Shown here: in pieces, positions 11,687 through 21,286 of the stretch
Layout of the letters: each line of letters opens with the position of its first letter
Position numbering within the stretch: position 1 is the first letter of the stretch
Source of the DNA: Alphaproteobacteria bacterium
GTDB lineage: Bacteria; Pseudomonadota; Alphaproteobacteria; UBA3830
Direction: 5' to 3'
DNA: 64,000 nt
Assembly: GCA_017649895.1 (NCBI GenBank)
Contig: JAGCFW010000003.1
Location: 186,001-250,000, forward strand
The notes under the pieces: generated by a model
Database searches by the model: none
What the model saw: the letters and a program-made list of their open reading frames with translations, nothing else
Told to the model about the DNA's origin: nothing
Made by a program: the position numbers and the translations under genes

Positions 11687-12688
11687 ATGAAAGTAGCCAT
11701 AAACGGTTTCGGAAGAATCGGAAGATTGGTTCTGCGAGCGATTTTTGAAACCGACAAAAAAAATGGATTAGAAGTCGTTGCCATAAACGATTTAGAAAAT
11801 ATCGATACTTCGATTCATCTTTTAAAGTACGATTCTGTTCACGGTTTTTTCAATAAAGCGGTAAATAAAATTTCCGAAAATAAAATTCGGATCGAAAATC
11901 AGGAAGTAAATTATTATTCCAAAAAAGATCCTCAGGATTTACCTTGGGAAAATCTCGGCGTTGATTTGGTCATGGAATGTACCGGTGTCTTTAAAACGGA
12001 AGAAGCTTGCTCTCTTCATCTGAAAGCGGGAGCCAAAAAAGTACTTCTCTCTTGCCCGGGAAAAGATCTGGAAAAAATAGTCATCTTCGGAGTCAATGAC
12101 GAGGTTTTGAATAAAGAAGATAAAATCGTATCGAGCGGGTCTTGCACAACCAATTGCCTCGCGCCAATAGTAAAAATTTTGGATTCGGAATTCGGAATCG
12201 ATAAGGGATTTGCTTCGACCATACATTCGTACACGGGAGATCAAAGCATCGTAGATAAGGGACACAGAGATTTACGTCGTGCCCGAGCAGCCGCTGTTAA
12301 TATCATACCGACAACGACCGGAGCGGCAAAATCCATAGAAAAAATATTTCCGAAACTGAAAGGAAAGCTGCAGGGAGCGGCCTATCGCGTCCCTACCCCG
12401 AACGTGTCCCTGGTAGATTGCAATTTTTCTTTGAAAAAAAGCACTACTTCGGAACAGTTGAAGGAGATAATTATCAAATGGGCGAACTTCAAGTTCAAAC
12501 CAAACGTATTAGGATACACTCGTGAAAATCTTGTTTCGTCAGACTTTAATCATTCCTCGTACAGCTCTATCGTGGATTTGTCCCTGGTAAAAGTCATCGA
12601 CGGCAACTTTATAAATATTGTGTCTTGGTACGACAATGAATGGGGATTTTCTAATCGAATGATTGATAACGCTTGTCTAATGTTTTGA
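11687..12688 (+). CDS. gap: Type I glyceraldehyde-3-phosphate dehydrogenase
   Basis: This 333-residue enzyme has the Rossmann start INGFGRIGRLVLRA (4-17) and the active-site SGSCTTNC with Cys153. It also has HSYTGDQ with the catalytic His and the C-terminal WYDNEWGFSNRM. It oxidises glyceraldehyde 3-phosphate to 1,3-bisphosphoglycerate with NAD(P). The usual SNASCTTN is SSGSCTTN here, a conservative change. The ATG has an AAGGA ribosome site. It follows tkt with a 66-base gap. No other glycolytic gene follows; the next genes encode unrelated functions. Confidence 0.95.
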   Translation: MKVAINGFGRIGRLVLRAIFETDKKNGLEVVAINDLENIDTSIHLLKYDSVHGFFNKAVNKISENKIRIENQEVNYYSKKDPQDLPWENLGVDLVMECTGVFKTEEACSLHLKAGAKKVLLSCPGKDLEKIVIFGVNDEVLNKEDKIVSSGSCTTNCLAPIVKILDSEFGIDKGFASTIHSYTGDQSIVDKGHRDLRRARAAAVNIIPTTTGAAKSIEKIFPKLKGKLQGAAYRVPTPNVSLVDCNFSLKKSTTSEQLKEIIIKWANFKFKPNVLGYTRENLVSSDFNHSSYSSIVDLSLVKVIDGNFINIVSWYDNEWGFSNRMIDNACLMF

Positions 12689-12705
12689 TCTGTAAAGGGG
12701 ACGCA

Positions 12706-12954
12706 ATGAAGAAAAAGATCGAAAAAATGGAGTTTGAAGAATCTGTCGATGAGTTAGAAAAAATTGTATCAGCTTTAGGAGAAGGAAATTTATCTCTCAA
12801 AGAGGCCTCGGATTTATACACAAAGGGAATTTTATTAAGAAATCATTGCAAAAAAATTCTGGAAGAAATTGAACTAAAATTAAGTCAAGTATCGCCAAAT
12901 GATGACGGATCTGTTAGCATATCAGATAGAAGACTGGAGGAGATAGAACTGTGA
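12706..12954 (+). CDS. xseB: Exodeoxyribonuclease VII small subunit
   Basis: This 82-residue helical protein is recognisable from FEESVDELEKIVSALGEGNLSL and the L-x-EASDLYTKG segment of XseB. It binds the large subunit XseA to form exonuclease VII, which degrades single-stranded DNA. The start at 12706 has an AAAGGGG ribosome site 17 bases after the gap stop. XseA is not in the window. Its stop overlaps the GTG start of the YggT gene by four bases (GTGA). Confidence 0.9.
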   Translation: MKKKIEKMEFEESVDELEKIVSALGEGNLSLKEASDLYTKGILLRNHCKKILEEIELKLSQVSPNDDGSVSISDRRLEEIEL

Positions 12955-13265
12955 TCAACATACTTTTGGTACCATTTCTTTTTTTGATAAAAACAATTTT
13001 GGTTCTTGCCATCTGGGTGGTAATTGCCGACGTTGTCATAAATTGGCTGTTTATTGCGAATGTTTTTAATGCGAATAATCGCTTTTTAATTATGCTTTTT
13101 GATACCTTAGAACGTTTGACAAACGCGATGTTATCCCCCATAAGAAAAAGACTCCCCTGCATGGTGGGGTCGCTGGATTTATCCCCTGTCATATTAATTT
13201 TAGCTCTTACCTTTTTGGAAAATATTATTATTAGATTTATCTATCATTTAGAAAAATTAGTTTGA
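12951..13265 (+). CDS. YggT family membrane protein
   Basis: A 104-residue protein with two hydrophobic segments (about 5-30 and 75-95) and the family's cytoplasmic loop with ERLTNAMLSPIRKRLP. YggT (Ycf19-type) proteins are small integral membrane proteins found near division and cell-shape genes; their exact activity is poorly known. It uses a GTG start with GGAGGAG upstream and overlaps xseB by four bases, so translation is coupled. Confidence 0.82.
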   Translation: MINILLVPFLFLIKTILVLAIWVVIADVVINWLFIANVFNANNRFLIMLFDTLERLTNAMLSPIRKRLPCMVGSLDLSPVILILALTFLENIIIRFIYHLEKLV

Positions 13266-13274
13266 GGCGATTGC

Positions 13275-14129
13275 ATGGCTATAATTATCGACGGACCAAG
13301 AATAGCCGATGAGTTTAACTTGGCCATACGCAGCCGGGTGAAAAATCTAAAGAAAAATGGGGTTACGCCGAGATTAATAACCATTTCGTTGGGAGAAGAC
13401 GACAAGAACAGCTTGTTTTTGTCCAAATGGGACGAATTAGCAAGATTTGTTGAAATCAGCACGAAAAATTATCATTTTGAAGCCCAAACCAAGTTGGCAG
13501 AGCTCGGAAATTTTATTCGAGAATTGAACGAAGATAAATCAGTTCACGGGATTTTTTTTCGATCTTCCAAACTCAAATATCTTAGCTTTAGAGATGTCAT
13601 AAATTTGATTTCTCCGGAAAAAGATGTTGACGGTGCAACTACAATTAATCAAGGGAGGTTGTTTCTTGGAGAGCCGGGAATAATTCCATGTACTCCGCTT
13701 GCCGTTTTGCATTTGTTGCGATCGGTTCATGAAAATCTCGCCGGAAAACATGCTGTAGTACTGGGAAGGTCTTCTTCAGTAGGACGTCCCCTGACCCAAC
13801 TGTTATTGAATGCAAATTGCACTGTAACTTCTCTGCATTCTTATTCAAAGGATATCGAAAGTGTTTGCAAAACCGCAGATATTTTAGTTAGCGCGATGGG
13901 AAATCCGAAATTCGTAACAAAAGAATTTATAAAAGACGGAGCTACTGTAATTGACATTGGAATTAATTGTATAACCGATGAAAAAGGCATATCTCAAATA
14001 GTCGGTGATGTGGATTTCGACGATGTGTTTGGCGTAGCCGGCGCCATTACTCCTGCTCCGCATGGAGTCGCACCTATGAGCGCATCCTACATTATGCATA
14101 ACACTTTAAAACTCGCTTGTTGTTCTTAA
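13275..14129 (+). CDS. folD: FolD-like methylenetetrahydrofolate dehydrogenase/cyclohydrolase, divergent active site
   Basis: This 284-residue protein has the FolD fold signatures. These are SKWDELA with the lysine at the place of the catalytic Lys, KDVDGAT with the conserved Asp, VVLGRSSSVGRP for NADP binding, and VIDIGIN. It departs from the family at two motifs. The usual VQLPLP is replaced by FFRSSKL, which puts Arg at the position of the catalytic Gln98 of E. coli FolD. The C-terminal PGGVGPMT reads PHGVAPMS. FolD interconverts methylene-, methenyl- and formyl-tetrahydrofolate for purine and formyl-Met synthesis. One or both activities may be weakened here, or substrate use shifted. It follows the YggT gene by 9 bases with a GAGG ribosome site. 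Confidence 0.8.
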   Translation: MAIIIDGPRIADEFNLAIRSRVKNLKKNGVTPRLITISLGEDDKNSLFLSKWDELARFVEISTKNYHFEAQTKLAELGNFIRELNEDKSVHGIFFRSSKLKYLSFRDVINLISPEKDVDGATTINQGRLFLGEPGIIPCTPLAVLHLLRSVHENLAGKHAVVLGRSSSVGRPLTQLLLNANCTVTSLHSYSKDIESVCKTADILVSAMGNPKFVTKEFIKDGATVIDIGINCITDEKGISQIVGDVDFDDVFGVAGAITPAPHGVAPMSASYIMHNTLKLACCS

Positions 14130-14169
14130 TTGTGCTACGATGACTCCAGAAAAAGTGATAGAGAAAAAA

Positions 14170-14793
14170 ATGAGAAGATTTTTTTTGTGCAGTTTTATTT
14201 TGATTGGTTTGTTCAGCGTTGAAGCAAAAGATTTGGTCAATGCTGGATTGAATTCAAGTGGATCAGATTTCGAAGAATTAATCCGAAGTCATAACGGAAA
14301 AATCGAGGAGTTGGAGCACCGTGTTAAAATGATCGAACAGAATCTGGGAATATCTTATTCGGAGAAAGTTGCGTCAAAAACTCCCGAGCAAATCGCTGCC
14401 GAAGTTAAGGGAAAATCTCCGGAAGAAATCATTGAAATGGCGAACGATTTAATCAAATTAGATAAAGGGCAAGATGCTCGAGATATTTTGAATACATTTG
14501 TAGAGAATCATCCAAAGAGTATCCACTGTGGGAAGATATATTTCTACATCGGAAAAAGTTACTTCGAAGAAAAAGATTATCAAAATGCCGCAAAAGCTTA
14601 TATGAAAAGTTTCGAGGTTAATTCCAAGGGAGCAAAAACTCCTAAGGCTTTATTTAGGTTATCGGATTGCTTTCTGAAGTTGGGGAAACAAAGCCAGAGA
14701 AAAATAACTCTGGAGAAGTTGGCGTCGACCTTTCCTCAACTTAAATACGGACGGAAAGCAGCCAAAAGGCTTAAGGAATTAAAAAAATCCTGA
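14170..14793 (+). CDS. cpoB: CpoB/YbgF-like periplasmic TPR protein
   Basis: A signal peptide (about residues 1-19) leads into a short coiled coil (IEELEHRVKMIEQNLG) and then TPR repeats (about 95-205) with GKSYFEEKDYQNAAKAY, the pattern of CpoB (formerly YbgF). CpoB links peptidoglycan synthesis by PBP1 enzymes to Tol-driven outer-membrane constriction at division. An ATG 30 bases upstream is in frame but has no ribosome site; the chosen start places the signal peptide at the terminus. In most proteobacteria cpoB follows pal in the tol cluster. Here it is about 20 kb from tolQRAB, just before tilS and ftsH. That tilS-ftsH neighbourhood is common for this gene in alphaproteobacteria. Confidence 0.85.
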   Translation: MRRFFLCSFILIGLFSVEAKDLVNAGLNSSGSDFEELIRSHNGKIEELEHRVKMIEQNLGISYSEKVASKTPEQIAAEVKGKSPEEIIEMANDLIKLDKGQDARDILNTFVENHPKSIHCGKIYFYIGKSYFEEKDYQNAAKAYMKSFEVNSKGAKTPKALFRLSDCFLKLGKQSQRKITLEKLASTFPQLKYGRKAAKRLKELKKS

Positions 14794-14796
14794 GGC

Positions 14797-16056
14797 ATGT
14801 TTTCTAAATTCAAAAATCCGGCACATACCGAAATTTCTTTTTCTCGAGAAATGAGCGGTTTGCTTTTATTTTTTGAGAAGAATTATGTTCCGCTAAAAAA
14901 TCGAGCAATATGTGCGGCAGTTTCCGGAGGATCCGACAGCTTATCGCTTTTGATTCTCTTGAAAAAATGGAGCGATCAGCACGACTGGAAATTATACTGC
15001 TGTACCGTCGACCACGGACTCCGAAAAGAATCGTTAAACGAAGCTCTATACGTAAAAAGCATATGCAAAAAGTTTAATATCGAACACGCTATTTTACATT
15101 GGGAACACGATTCCATAAATGATGAAGGAAAATTAGAAAATCTCGCGCGCGAAGCTCGTTATGATTTAATCCGAAAATTTTGCGAAGAAAAAAACATTCC
15201 TCTTGTCGCAACCGGACATAATTGGAATGACCAAATTGAAACTTATGAGCTCAGGAAAAACGCGGGAAGCTCTGAATTTGGTTTGGCGGGAATGAGTCAA
15301 ATTAAAACGCTGACAGAACACCTGAAAATCATTCGCCCCCTACTCCATTTCTACAAAAAACTCTTGGAAGATTTTTTAAAAAGCCAAAACATCGAATGGA
15401 AAGTCGACCCGATGAATTTTCAAGATACTTTCCAGAGAGTTGTAGCAAGAAAAAGAATCCGAACGTATTCTCCACAAAAAATAGAAGAAATCTCAAGAAT
15501 TATCAGTAAGTACGGAAAAATTCGATACGAAATTGAACGTCACGCCGTCGATTTTTTGAAATCCAACTGTACGATTTCGGATCTCGGATTTGCTGAAATC
15601 GACAAAAGAGAATTTCTAAACCAAAATTCTAAAATTCAAATCGAAGTTTTAAAAAGACTTATTTGGAATATCGGCATGAAAAAATATCCTTGTTCCATTG
15701 ATGAGAAAATTCTGTCGAATATTTTGTGTTCCAAAATAAATACTTTGGGAAAATGCTTTATAAAAATCAAGAAAGAAAAAATATTTATCTTCAGAGAAAA
15801 ACGAAACTTTTCCAGATCAAGTACAAACATTTGGGATAATCGCTTTTTGATTAAACTTAAATTAACAAAAAATCAGTATATATACTCATCAGAAAGGGAA
15901 TTTAATGTTACAATACCTTATGATATTTTGATAGGGTTTCCCTGTTTGTATGAAGGCGGTAAAGTAAAGTATGACTTTGGTGAATGGGCGAAATTTGTAA
16001 AATTTATAAAGAAACCTGATTTGTTTGATGTTTATTGCGGAGTGAATTTTGAATAA
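14797..16056 (+). CDS. tilS: tRNA(Ile)-lysidine synthase
   Basis: This 419-residue protein has the PP-loop ATPase motif [13 protein letters not shown] (about 39-51), CTVDHGLR and [12 protein letters not shown], which define TilS. It attaches lysine to C34 of the AUA-reading tRNA-Ile, using ATP, and so fixes both charging and decoding. The C-terminal half is lysine-rich and weakly conserved, as in other AT-rich symbionts. It starts 3 bases after cpoB and overlaps ftsH by 8 bases. Confidence 0.92.
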   Translation: MFSKFKNPAHTEISFSREMSGLLLFFEKNYVPLKNRAICAAVSGGSDSLSLLILLKKWSDQHDWKLYCCTVDHGLRKESLNEALYVKSICKKFNIEHAILHWEHDSINDEGKLENLAREARYDLIRKFCEEKNIPLVATGHNWNDQIETYELRKNAGSSEFGLAGMSQIKTLTEHLKIIRPLLHFYKKLLEDFLKSQNIEWKVDPMNFQDTFQRVVARKRIRTYSPQKIEEISRIISKYGKIRYEIERHAVDFLKSNCTISDLGFAEIDKREFLNQNSKIQIEVLKRLIWNIGMKKYPCSIDEKILSNILCSKINTLGKCFIKIKKEKIFIFREKRNFSRSSTNIWDNRFLIKLKLTKNQYIYSSEREFNVTIPYDILIGFPCLYEGGKVKYDFGEWAKFVKFIKKPDLFDVYCGVNFE

Positions 16057-17953
16057 GAATTACAAAAATTTGTTAATTTGGCTAGCGGCGGGTTTTGTTC
16101 TGTTTTTGTTTGCGGAGTCATTTTCCGGAAAGCAGAACGCCATACCTTATTCCGACTTTTTGAGTGAATTGGATGCCGGAAAGGTTTCTTCAGTTATGAT
16201 AAAGGGATCGAAAGGGAAGTCAATTGAAGGAGTCCGTTCAGACGGAAAAGTTTTCGTCACTTATAATCCTCAAGACCCCGATTTAGTAAAAAAACTTGTG
16301 GATAAAAAGGTAAAATTTGATTCCGATCCGAATGACGGAATACTTTTTAGTATATTTATTAATTTGCTCCTCCCTGTTTTGTTGTTTTTCGGAATTTGGT
16401 TTTTTGTTTTTAGACAGGTACAATCTGGTGGAAATCGAGCTCTCAGTTTCGGAAAATCAAAAGCAAAGCTAAACGGCCAAAAAACCAAAGTTACTTTCGA
16501 TGACGTCGCCGGAATAGACGAAGCGAAAAGTGAACTAGAGGAGATTGTAGATTTCTTGAAAGATCCTCGAAAGTTCAAGAGACTGGGCGGAAAAATTCCG
16601 AAAGGTGTTTTGTTGGTTGGACCTCCGGGAACCGGAAAAACACTCTTGGCCAAGGCTATCGCGGGAGAGGCAAATGTTCCTTTCTTCAGTATTTCGGGAT
16701 CGGAATTTGTTGAGATGTTTGTTGGAGTCGGAGCAAGCCGTGTCCGAGATTTATTTGAACAAGGAAAAAAGAACGCTCCTTGCATCATCTTCATCGACGA
16801 AATCGATGCAGTCGGGCGCCACCGTGGATTCGGACTCGGAGGAGGTAACGACGAGAGAGAGCAAACTTTGAATCAGCTTTTAGTCGAGATGGATGGATTC
16901 GAAGAAAACAATGGAGTTATCGTAATTTCGTCAACAAATCGTCCAGATGTACTTGACCCTGCTCTGTTACGACCGGGACGTTTTGATCGTCAGGTTGTTG
17001 TACCGTCTCCGGATGTAAAAGGCAGAGAAAAAATTTTGCGAGTCCATTTAAAAAAAATTCCGCTTTCCGCAGATGTTGATCCATTAATAATTGCGAGAGG
17101 TACTCCGGGATTTTCTGGAGCGGACTTGGCAAGCCTCGTAAATGAAGCGGCGTTACTGGCTGCTCGCTACGGCAAAAAGAACGTAAGCATGGAAGAGCTG
17201 GAAGATGCGAAGGATAAGGTCATGATGGGGAGCGAAAGACGCTCTATGGTTATGACTGAAAACGAAAGGAAGCTCACGGCGTATCACGAAGCGGGACACG
17301 CTATCGTCGCACTCAATATTCCAGAATCGGATCCGATTCACAAGGCAACAATTATTCCGAGAGGACGGGCCTTAGGTATGGTCATGCGCCTCCCGGAAAA
17401 CGACAGAATTTCGGTGTCTCGCGTAAAGTTAGAGGCGGATTTATCAGTAGCAGCGGGAGGTCGAATCGCAGAGGAAATGATCTTCGGACATGATAAAGTC
17501 ACAACCGGCGCATCGTCCGACATAGAGCAGGCAACCCGAATCGCAAAAAGAATGGTCATTGAATGGGGAATGAGCGACAAACTCGGATTTTTATCCTACG
17601 AAGGAGAGGGCGCTCAGGAGGTTTTCTTGGGACATTCCACATCGGCCGCAACGAATATTTCAGCAAAAACTGCACAGGTAATCGACGAGGAAATTCGATC
17701 TATCGTGGACAGAACTTATGCCAGAGCGAAGAAAATTCTGGAAGAAAATGCCGATGCCTTAGAAGTTTTGGCTCAAGGATTGCTGGAGCATGAAACTCTT
17801 TCGGGAGAAGAAATCAGAAAAATTCTCGAAGGACAAAAAATTGAGAAGAAGCAGAGACCAGTGATCGTGAAACCTACGAAACGATCGAAAATGCCGACTT
17901 CTCCCTCCAAAAGGAACCCTCGAAAGAAAAAAGGAGAGGATTCATCAAATTAA
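16049..17953 (+). CDS. ftsH: ATP-dependent zinc metalloprotease FtsH
   Basis: FtsH of 634 residues has two membrane segments (about 7-24 and 105-125) around a periplasmic domain. The AAA module has Walker A GPPGTGKT (about 191-198) and the SRH arginines in RPGRFDRQ. The M41 protease domain has HEAGH at 413-417 and a distal Asp in the ASSDIEQAT region. It extracts and degrades membrane proteins. The start codon is TTG, overlapping the end of tilS, with GGAG 8 bases upstream; the resulting [12 protein letters not shown] start is typical. The C-terminal tail is strongly basic (about 605-634). Confidence 0.97.
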   Translation: MNKNYKNLLIWLAAGFVLFLFAESFSGKQNAIPYSDFLSELDAGKVSSVMIKGSKGKSIEGVRSDGKVFVTYNPQDPDLVKKLVDKKVKFDSDPNDGILFSIFINLLLPVLLFFGIWFFVFRQVQSGGNRALSFGKSKAKLNGQKTKVTFDDVAGIDEAKSELEEIVDFLKDPRKFKRLGGKIPKGVLLVGPPGTGKTLLAKAIAGEANVPFFSISGSEFVEMFVGVGASRVRDLFEQGKKNAPCIIFIDEIDAVGRHRGFGLGGGNDEREQTLNQLLVEMDGFEENNGVIVISSTNRPDVLDPALLRPGRFDRQVVVPSPDVKGREKILRVHLKKIPLSADVDPLIIARGTPGFSGADLASLVNEAALLAARYGKKNVSMEELEDAKDKVMMGSERRSMVMTENERKLTAYHEAGHAIVALNIPESDPIHKATIIPRGRALGMVMRLPENDRISVSRVKLEADLSVAAGGRIAEEMIFGHDKVTTGASSDIEQATRIAKRMVIEWGMSDKLGFLSYEGEGAQEVFLGHSTSAATNISAKTAQVIDEEIRSIVDRTYARAKKILEENADALEVLAQGLLEHETLSGEEIRKILEGQKIEKKQRPVIVKPTKRSKMPTSPSKRNPRKKKGEDSSN

Positions 17954-18897
17954 TTGTCGATGTCAAAAAGGAACGCCTGGATAAGTTCTTGTCGAAAAAA
18001 ATTTCGAATGTATCACGAACAAAGATTCAATCTTGGATAAAAGGTGGTTTTGTTTGTGTAAATTCGAGAGGAGTTACCGACCCGAATTTTTCGCTAAAAA
18101 TCGAGGACATCGTTTCGGTTGAAGAAAACGTCCCGTCGGATAAAATCGAGATTCATCCGGATGAAAAAGTTTCTTTTGAGATCCTTTTTGAAGATGACGA
18201 TTTGTTGGTAATAAACAAGCCCGCCGGAATTGTGGTTCATCCCGGAGCAGGTAATCGAGATCATACTCTGGTAAACGGATTGGCTCACCATTGTGGAAAA
18301 AATTTATCCACGATCAATTCAGAAATTCGTCCCGGAATTGTCCACCGCATCGACAAGGATACCAGCGGGATTTTGGTAGTTGCGAAAAATGATTTCTCCC
18401 ATATGCAGTTAGCTAAACAATTTGAAGTTCACTCCATAAAAAGAAAATACATTTGTTTTCTATACTCGATTTTGCGCCCTTTGAACGGAAAAATCGAAAC
18501 TTTGATTTCCAGAAACCAAAACAATCGATTGAAGATGTCCGTTTCGCAATCTAAGGGGAAAAAAGCTGTTACGATTTATAGAACCGTAAAAAATTTTTCA
18601 AACTACGCCTCAAAAGTTGAATGCGAATTACTTACAGGCAGAACTCATCAAATCAGGGTACATATGTCCAGCCTCGGAAATTCCCTGATTGGAGATCGAA
18701 CTTATAAGGTAAAAAATTATTCATTGCCGAAAGAATTCGCGAAGGAAATAAACGAATTTCCGCGGCAGGCTCTTCACGCGTATTTTTTGGAATTCATTCA
18801 TCCTCGTACTGAAAAAATCATGCGATTCGAATGCGATATGCCCGACGATATGAAAAATTTAGAAGATTTATTAAATAAGATAGAGAAGAAAAATTGA
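17944..18897 (+). CDS. rluD: RluD-type 23S rRNA pseudouridine synthase with unusual start
   Basis: The protein joins an N-terminal S4 RNA-binding domain ([20 protein letters not shown]) to a pseudouridine synthase domain with [13 protein letters not shown] (catalytic Asp) and GRTHQIRVH. RluD makes pseudouridines 1911, 1915 and 1917 in helix 69 of 23S rRNA. No ATG, GTG or TTG exists in frame between the upstream stop (17842-17844) and a TTG at 17989. Starting at that TTG would cut the conserved RLDKF strand off the S4 domain. A strong AGGAGAGGA site at 17932-17940 sits inside the end of ftsH. The ATC at 17944 (7 bases after GGAG) or the ATT at 17953 are the most plausible starts, coupled to ftsH termination. 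A sequencing error is the alternative. Confidence 0.88.
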   Translation: MKLIVDVKKERLDKFLSKKISNVSRTKIQSWIKGGFVCVNSRGVTDPNFSLKIEDIVSVEENVPSDKIEIHPDEKVSFEILFEDDDLLVINKPAGIVVHPGAGNRDHTLVNGLAHHCGKNLSTINSEIRPGIVHRIDKDTSGILVVAKNDFSHMQLAKQFEVHSIKRKYICFLYSILRPLNGKIETLISRNQNNRLKMSVSQSKGKKAVTIYRTVKNFSNYASKVECELLTGRTHQIRVHMSSLGNSLIGDRTYKVKNYSLPKEFAKEINEFPRQALHAYFLEFIHPRTEKIMRFECDMPDDMKNLEDLLNKIEKKN

Positions 18898-19631
18898 AAA
18901 TCATAAAGTTGAAAGAAATTGATAGTACTCACAAACTCGCTGTCAGGATGATCGAAAATAATTCTGCTTTTGAGTGCGGAATTATAGCAGAAATACAAAC
19001 AAGCGGAATCGGACGTTGTGAAAGAAAATGGGTATCTGCTCCCGGAAATTTGTACTCATCCATAATAAAAAAGCTGCCGAAAAATAAAGATATGTGCAAA
19101 ATCTCATTGGCGACAGCGTGCGCCGTTCACAAAACCGTGAGAAATTTGCTCGATACAGACAAAAAAGATAATTTGTATTTGCATTGGCCCAACGATATAT
19201 ACTACAAAAACAAAAAATTAAGTGGTATATTACTTGCGGTCATTGGAGGCTGGATCGTAATTAGCGTTGGTCTGAATATCCGTTCGGTTTCGGTACCTAC
19301 GGCCATTAGTTTAGAAAAGATTATCGGCGTTTCGACTGTTTCTACGGAGAAGACGTTTCATTCTATTTTAGATAATCTAAACAGTGAACTGAGTTTAATA
19401 CAGGCCGGCAGATTTTCTGACATAAGAGAATATTGGATTCAGAATATAGTCGGAATGAACTCCGAAGTGACCATAAAAAACGGAAATGACAGTCTTTCGG
19501 GAATAGTCAGAGGAATTGATAAGCTCGGAAGATTAATTTTGGAACGCGATGAAAAAAAATTGTATATCTCGAGCGGAGATATGTTTGAAAATGAGAAGAA
19601 AATAGTGGTGAATTATGACAAAAAAAAGTAA
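18894..19631 (+). CDS. birA: Biotin--[acetyl-CoA-carboxylase] ligase
   Basis: This 245-residue catalytic-only BirA has GIGRCERKWVSAPGNLYSS (the biotinyl-AMP loop, degenerate GRGRxxR), LHWPNDIYYKNKKLSGIL and SVGLNI. It activates biotin and attaches it to the carboxyl carrier protein of acetyl-CoA carboxylase. There is no N-terminal DNA-binding domain, so it should not act as a repressor. It starts with TTG, overlapping the rluD stop (TTGA). Its end overlaps the RNase J gene by 17 bases, an arrangement that points to one transcript from cpoB to RNase J. Confidence 0.9.
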   Translation: MKIIKLKEIDSTHKLAVRMIENNSAFECGIIAEIQTSGIGRCERKWVSAPGNLYSSIIKKLPKNKDMCKISLATACAVHKTVRNLLDTDKKDNLYLHWPNDIYYKNKKLSGILLAVIGGWIVISVGLNIRSVSVPTAISLEKIIGVSTVSTEKTFHSILDNLNSELSLIQAGRFSDIREYWIQNIVGMNSEVTIKNGNDSLSGIVRGIDKLGRLILERDEKKLYISSGDMFENEKKIVVNYDKKK

Positions 19632-21279
19632 AGGCCTTATGGGGTTAAATTTTATTTCGATCGGCGGATGTTCGGAAATCGGAATGAATTTATACGCTTA
19701 CATTTATAATGATCAGTGGATTTTGGTCGACATGGGAATGGGATTCGACAGCAATCTCGGACGTGAACTGATAGTCCCATCACCCGACGAATTGATCAAA
19801 AACAAGTCTAAAATAAAGGCGCTTTTTATTACTCACTCTCATGAAGATCATATCGGAGCCATTCCCTATTTGTGGCCGATGATTGAGTGTCCTATTTATG
19901 CGCGCCCCTTTGCAATTGAAATGATCCGATCGAAATTGGAAGAGTTCGATCTCGCACGAGAAGTTCCACTCATTAAAGTTTCCTTACATCAGAAGGAAAT
20001 AAAGGTCGGACCGTTTGGTGTTGAATTTATTTCAGTCGCCCACTCCACTCCGGAATCCTGTGCTTTCGCGATTAAGACTCTGGAAGGAACTGTTATTCAC
20101 TCAGGAGACTGGCGAATCGATAATGATCCTGTACTGGGAACAAAAACAGATGAAAAAAAGCTGAAGGCTTACGGAGAAAAAGGCGTTTTGGCTTTGATCT
20201 GCGATTCGACCAATGTATTCAAGGAAGAAAGTTACAGGACGGAAAAAGAGGTACGCAACAATCTGATAGATTTGGTGAAGCAGCACAAAGGACATCGAAT
20301 TTTAATCACCTGTTTCGCTTCGAATCTGGCGCGCTTGGAATCATGTTACTATGCTGCAAAAGAAAGTGGCAGAAAATTAGTTGTGGCCGGACGTTCTCTC
20401 AAAAAAATAGAAAGAGTAGCCAAAGCGGCCGGGTATTTTTCGGATATTCCGGCTTTTTACGGAGACAAATCGATAAAAGATTTCGATCCGGCAGAAGTAT
20501 TAATAGTATGCACAGGAAGCCAGGGAGAAATGAGTTCCGCCCTGAACAAAATCGCTAACGACGCACATCGATACATAAAGCTCGATCGTGATGATGTCGT
20601 GATTTTTTCATCCCGAACAATTCCGGGAAACGAAAAAGCGGTTTCCGAAATCCAAAATCTGATGGTCGAAAAAGGCGTCCAGATTGTTACGGATCTCGAT
20701 TATGATATTCATGCATCGGGACATCCAAGTCGGGAAGAGTTGGAACATTTATACAAATTAATTAAACCGAAAATTTTGATCCCGATTCACGGTGAAAGAA
20801 TGCATCTTCACAAGCAGGCGGAGATTGCAGCGAAAATCGGTATTAAGAATATTCTGATTCCTCACGACGGTTACGTAATAAATATCGGCAAAGACGGAGC
20901 AAAAGTCGTTCAAGAAAAAGAAAGCAAGGTTTTGGCTGTTGACGGAACTCAGCTAATTCCTATGGACGGAAATATTTATAAATCCCGCGGAAAACTTTCT
21001 ACGGACGGAGTTGTAAGTCTGTGCGTAAAGCATTCGAAAAGCATTTTTAAATTGGTCGCTATTGATTATGTCGGAATTTTTGAAGACTCCGAAAAGCAAG
21101 AAATGAAAGACATTGAGGCGGATATTAAGTCGGAAATAAAGTTATCTTTAGAAAACATCGTCCGAGAAAAATCTTTGGATGAAGGAAAAGCAAAAGACTT
21201 AATAAAAAAGATCGTGAAAACAGTATTCCTGGATCACAGGGGGAAAAAGCCGGTTGTAATTTCACATATCGTGAGCTAG
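19615..21279 (+). CDS. rnj: Ribonuclease J
   Basis: This 554-residue metallo-beta-lactamase/beta-CASP nuclease has the metal motif ITHSHEDHIGAIPY (about 71-84). It also has SVAHSTPES and HSGDWRID for zinc ligands, the beta-CASP insert with CFASNLARL, and HASGHPSREEL, plus a small C-terminal domain. RNase J carries 5'-to-3' exonuclease and endonuclease activities for rRNA maturation and mRNA decay. It is usual in alphaproteobacteria but absent from enterobacteria. It overlaps birA and converges on the next gene with only 7 bases between. Confidence 0.94.
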   Translation: MTKKSKGLMGLNFISIGGCSEIGMNLYAYIYNDQWILVDMGMGFDSNLGRELIVPSPDELIKNKSKIKALFITHSHEDHIGAIPYLWPMIECPIYARPFAIEMIRSKLEEFDLAREVPLIKVSLHQKEIKVGPFGVEFISVAHSTPESCAFAIKTLEGTVIHSGDWRIDNDPVLGTKTDEKKLKAYGEKGVLALICDSTNVFKEESYRTEKEVRNNLIDLVKQHKGHRILITCFASNLARLESCYYAAKESGRKLVVAGRSLKKIERVAKAAGYFSDIPAFYGDKSIKDFDPAEVLIVCTGSQGEMSSALNKIANDAHRYIKLDRDDVVIFSSRTIPGNEKAVSEIQNLMVEKGVQIVTDLDYDIHASGHPSREELEHLYKLIKPKILIPIHGERMHLHKQAEIAAKIGIKNILIPHDGYVINIGKDGAKVVQEKESKVLAVDGTQLIPMDGNIYKSRGKLSTDGVVSLCVKHSKSIFKLVAIDYVGIFEDSEKQEMKDIEADIKSEIKLSLENIVREKSLDEGKAKDLIKKIVKTVFLDHRGKKPVVISHIVS

Positions 21280-21286
21280 TGCGAAA

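Noticed and set aside
15851-15865. An exact TTAA-N7-TTAA match inside tilS
   Set aside because: It lies within coding sequence on an AT-rich stretch. It shows the background rate of the motif rather than a control site.
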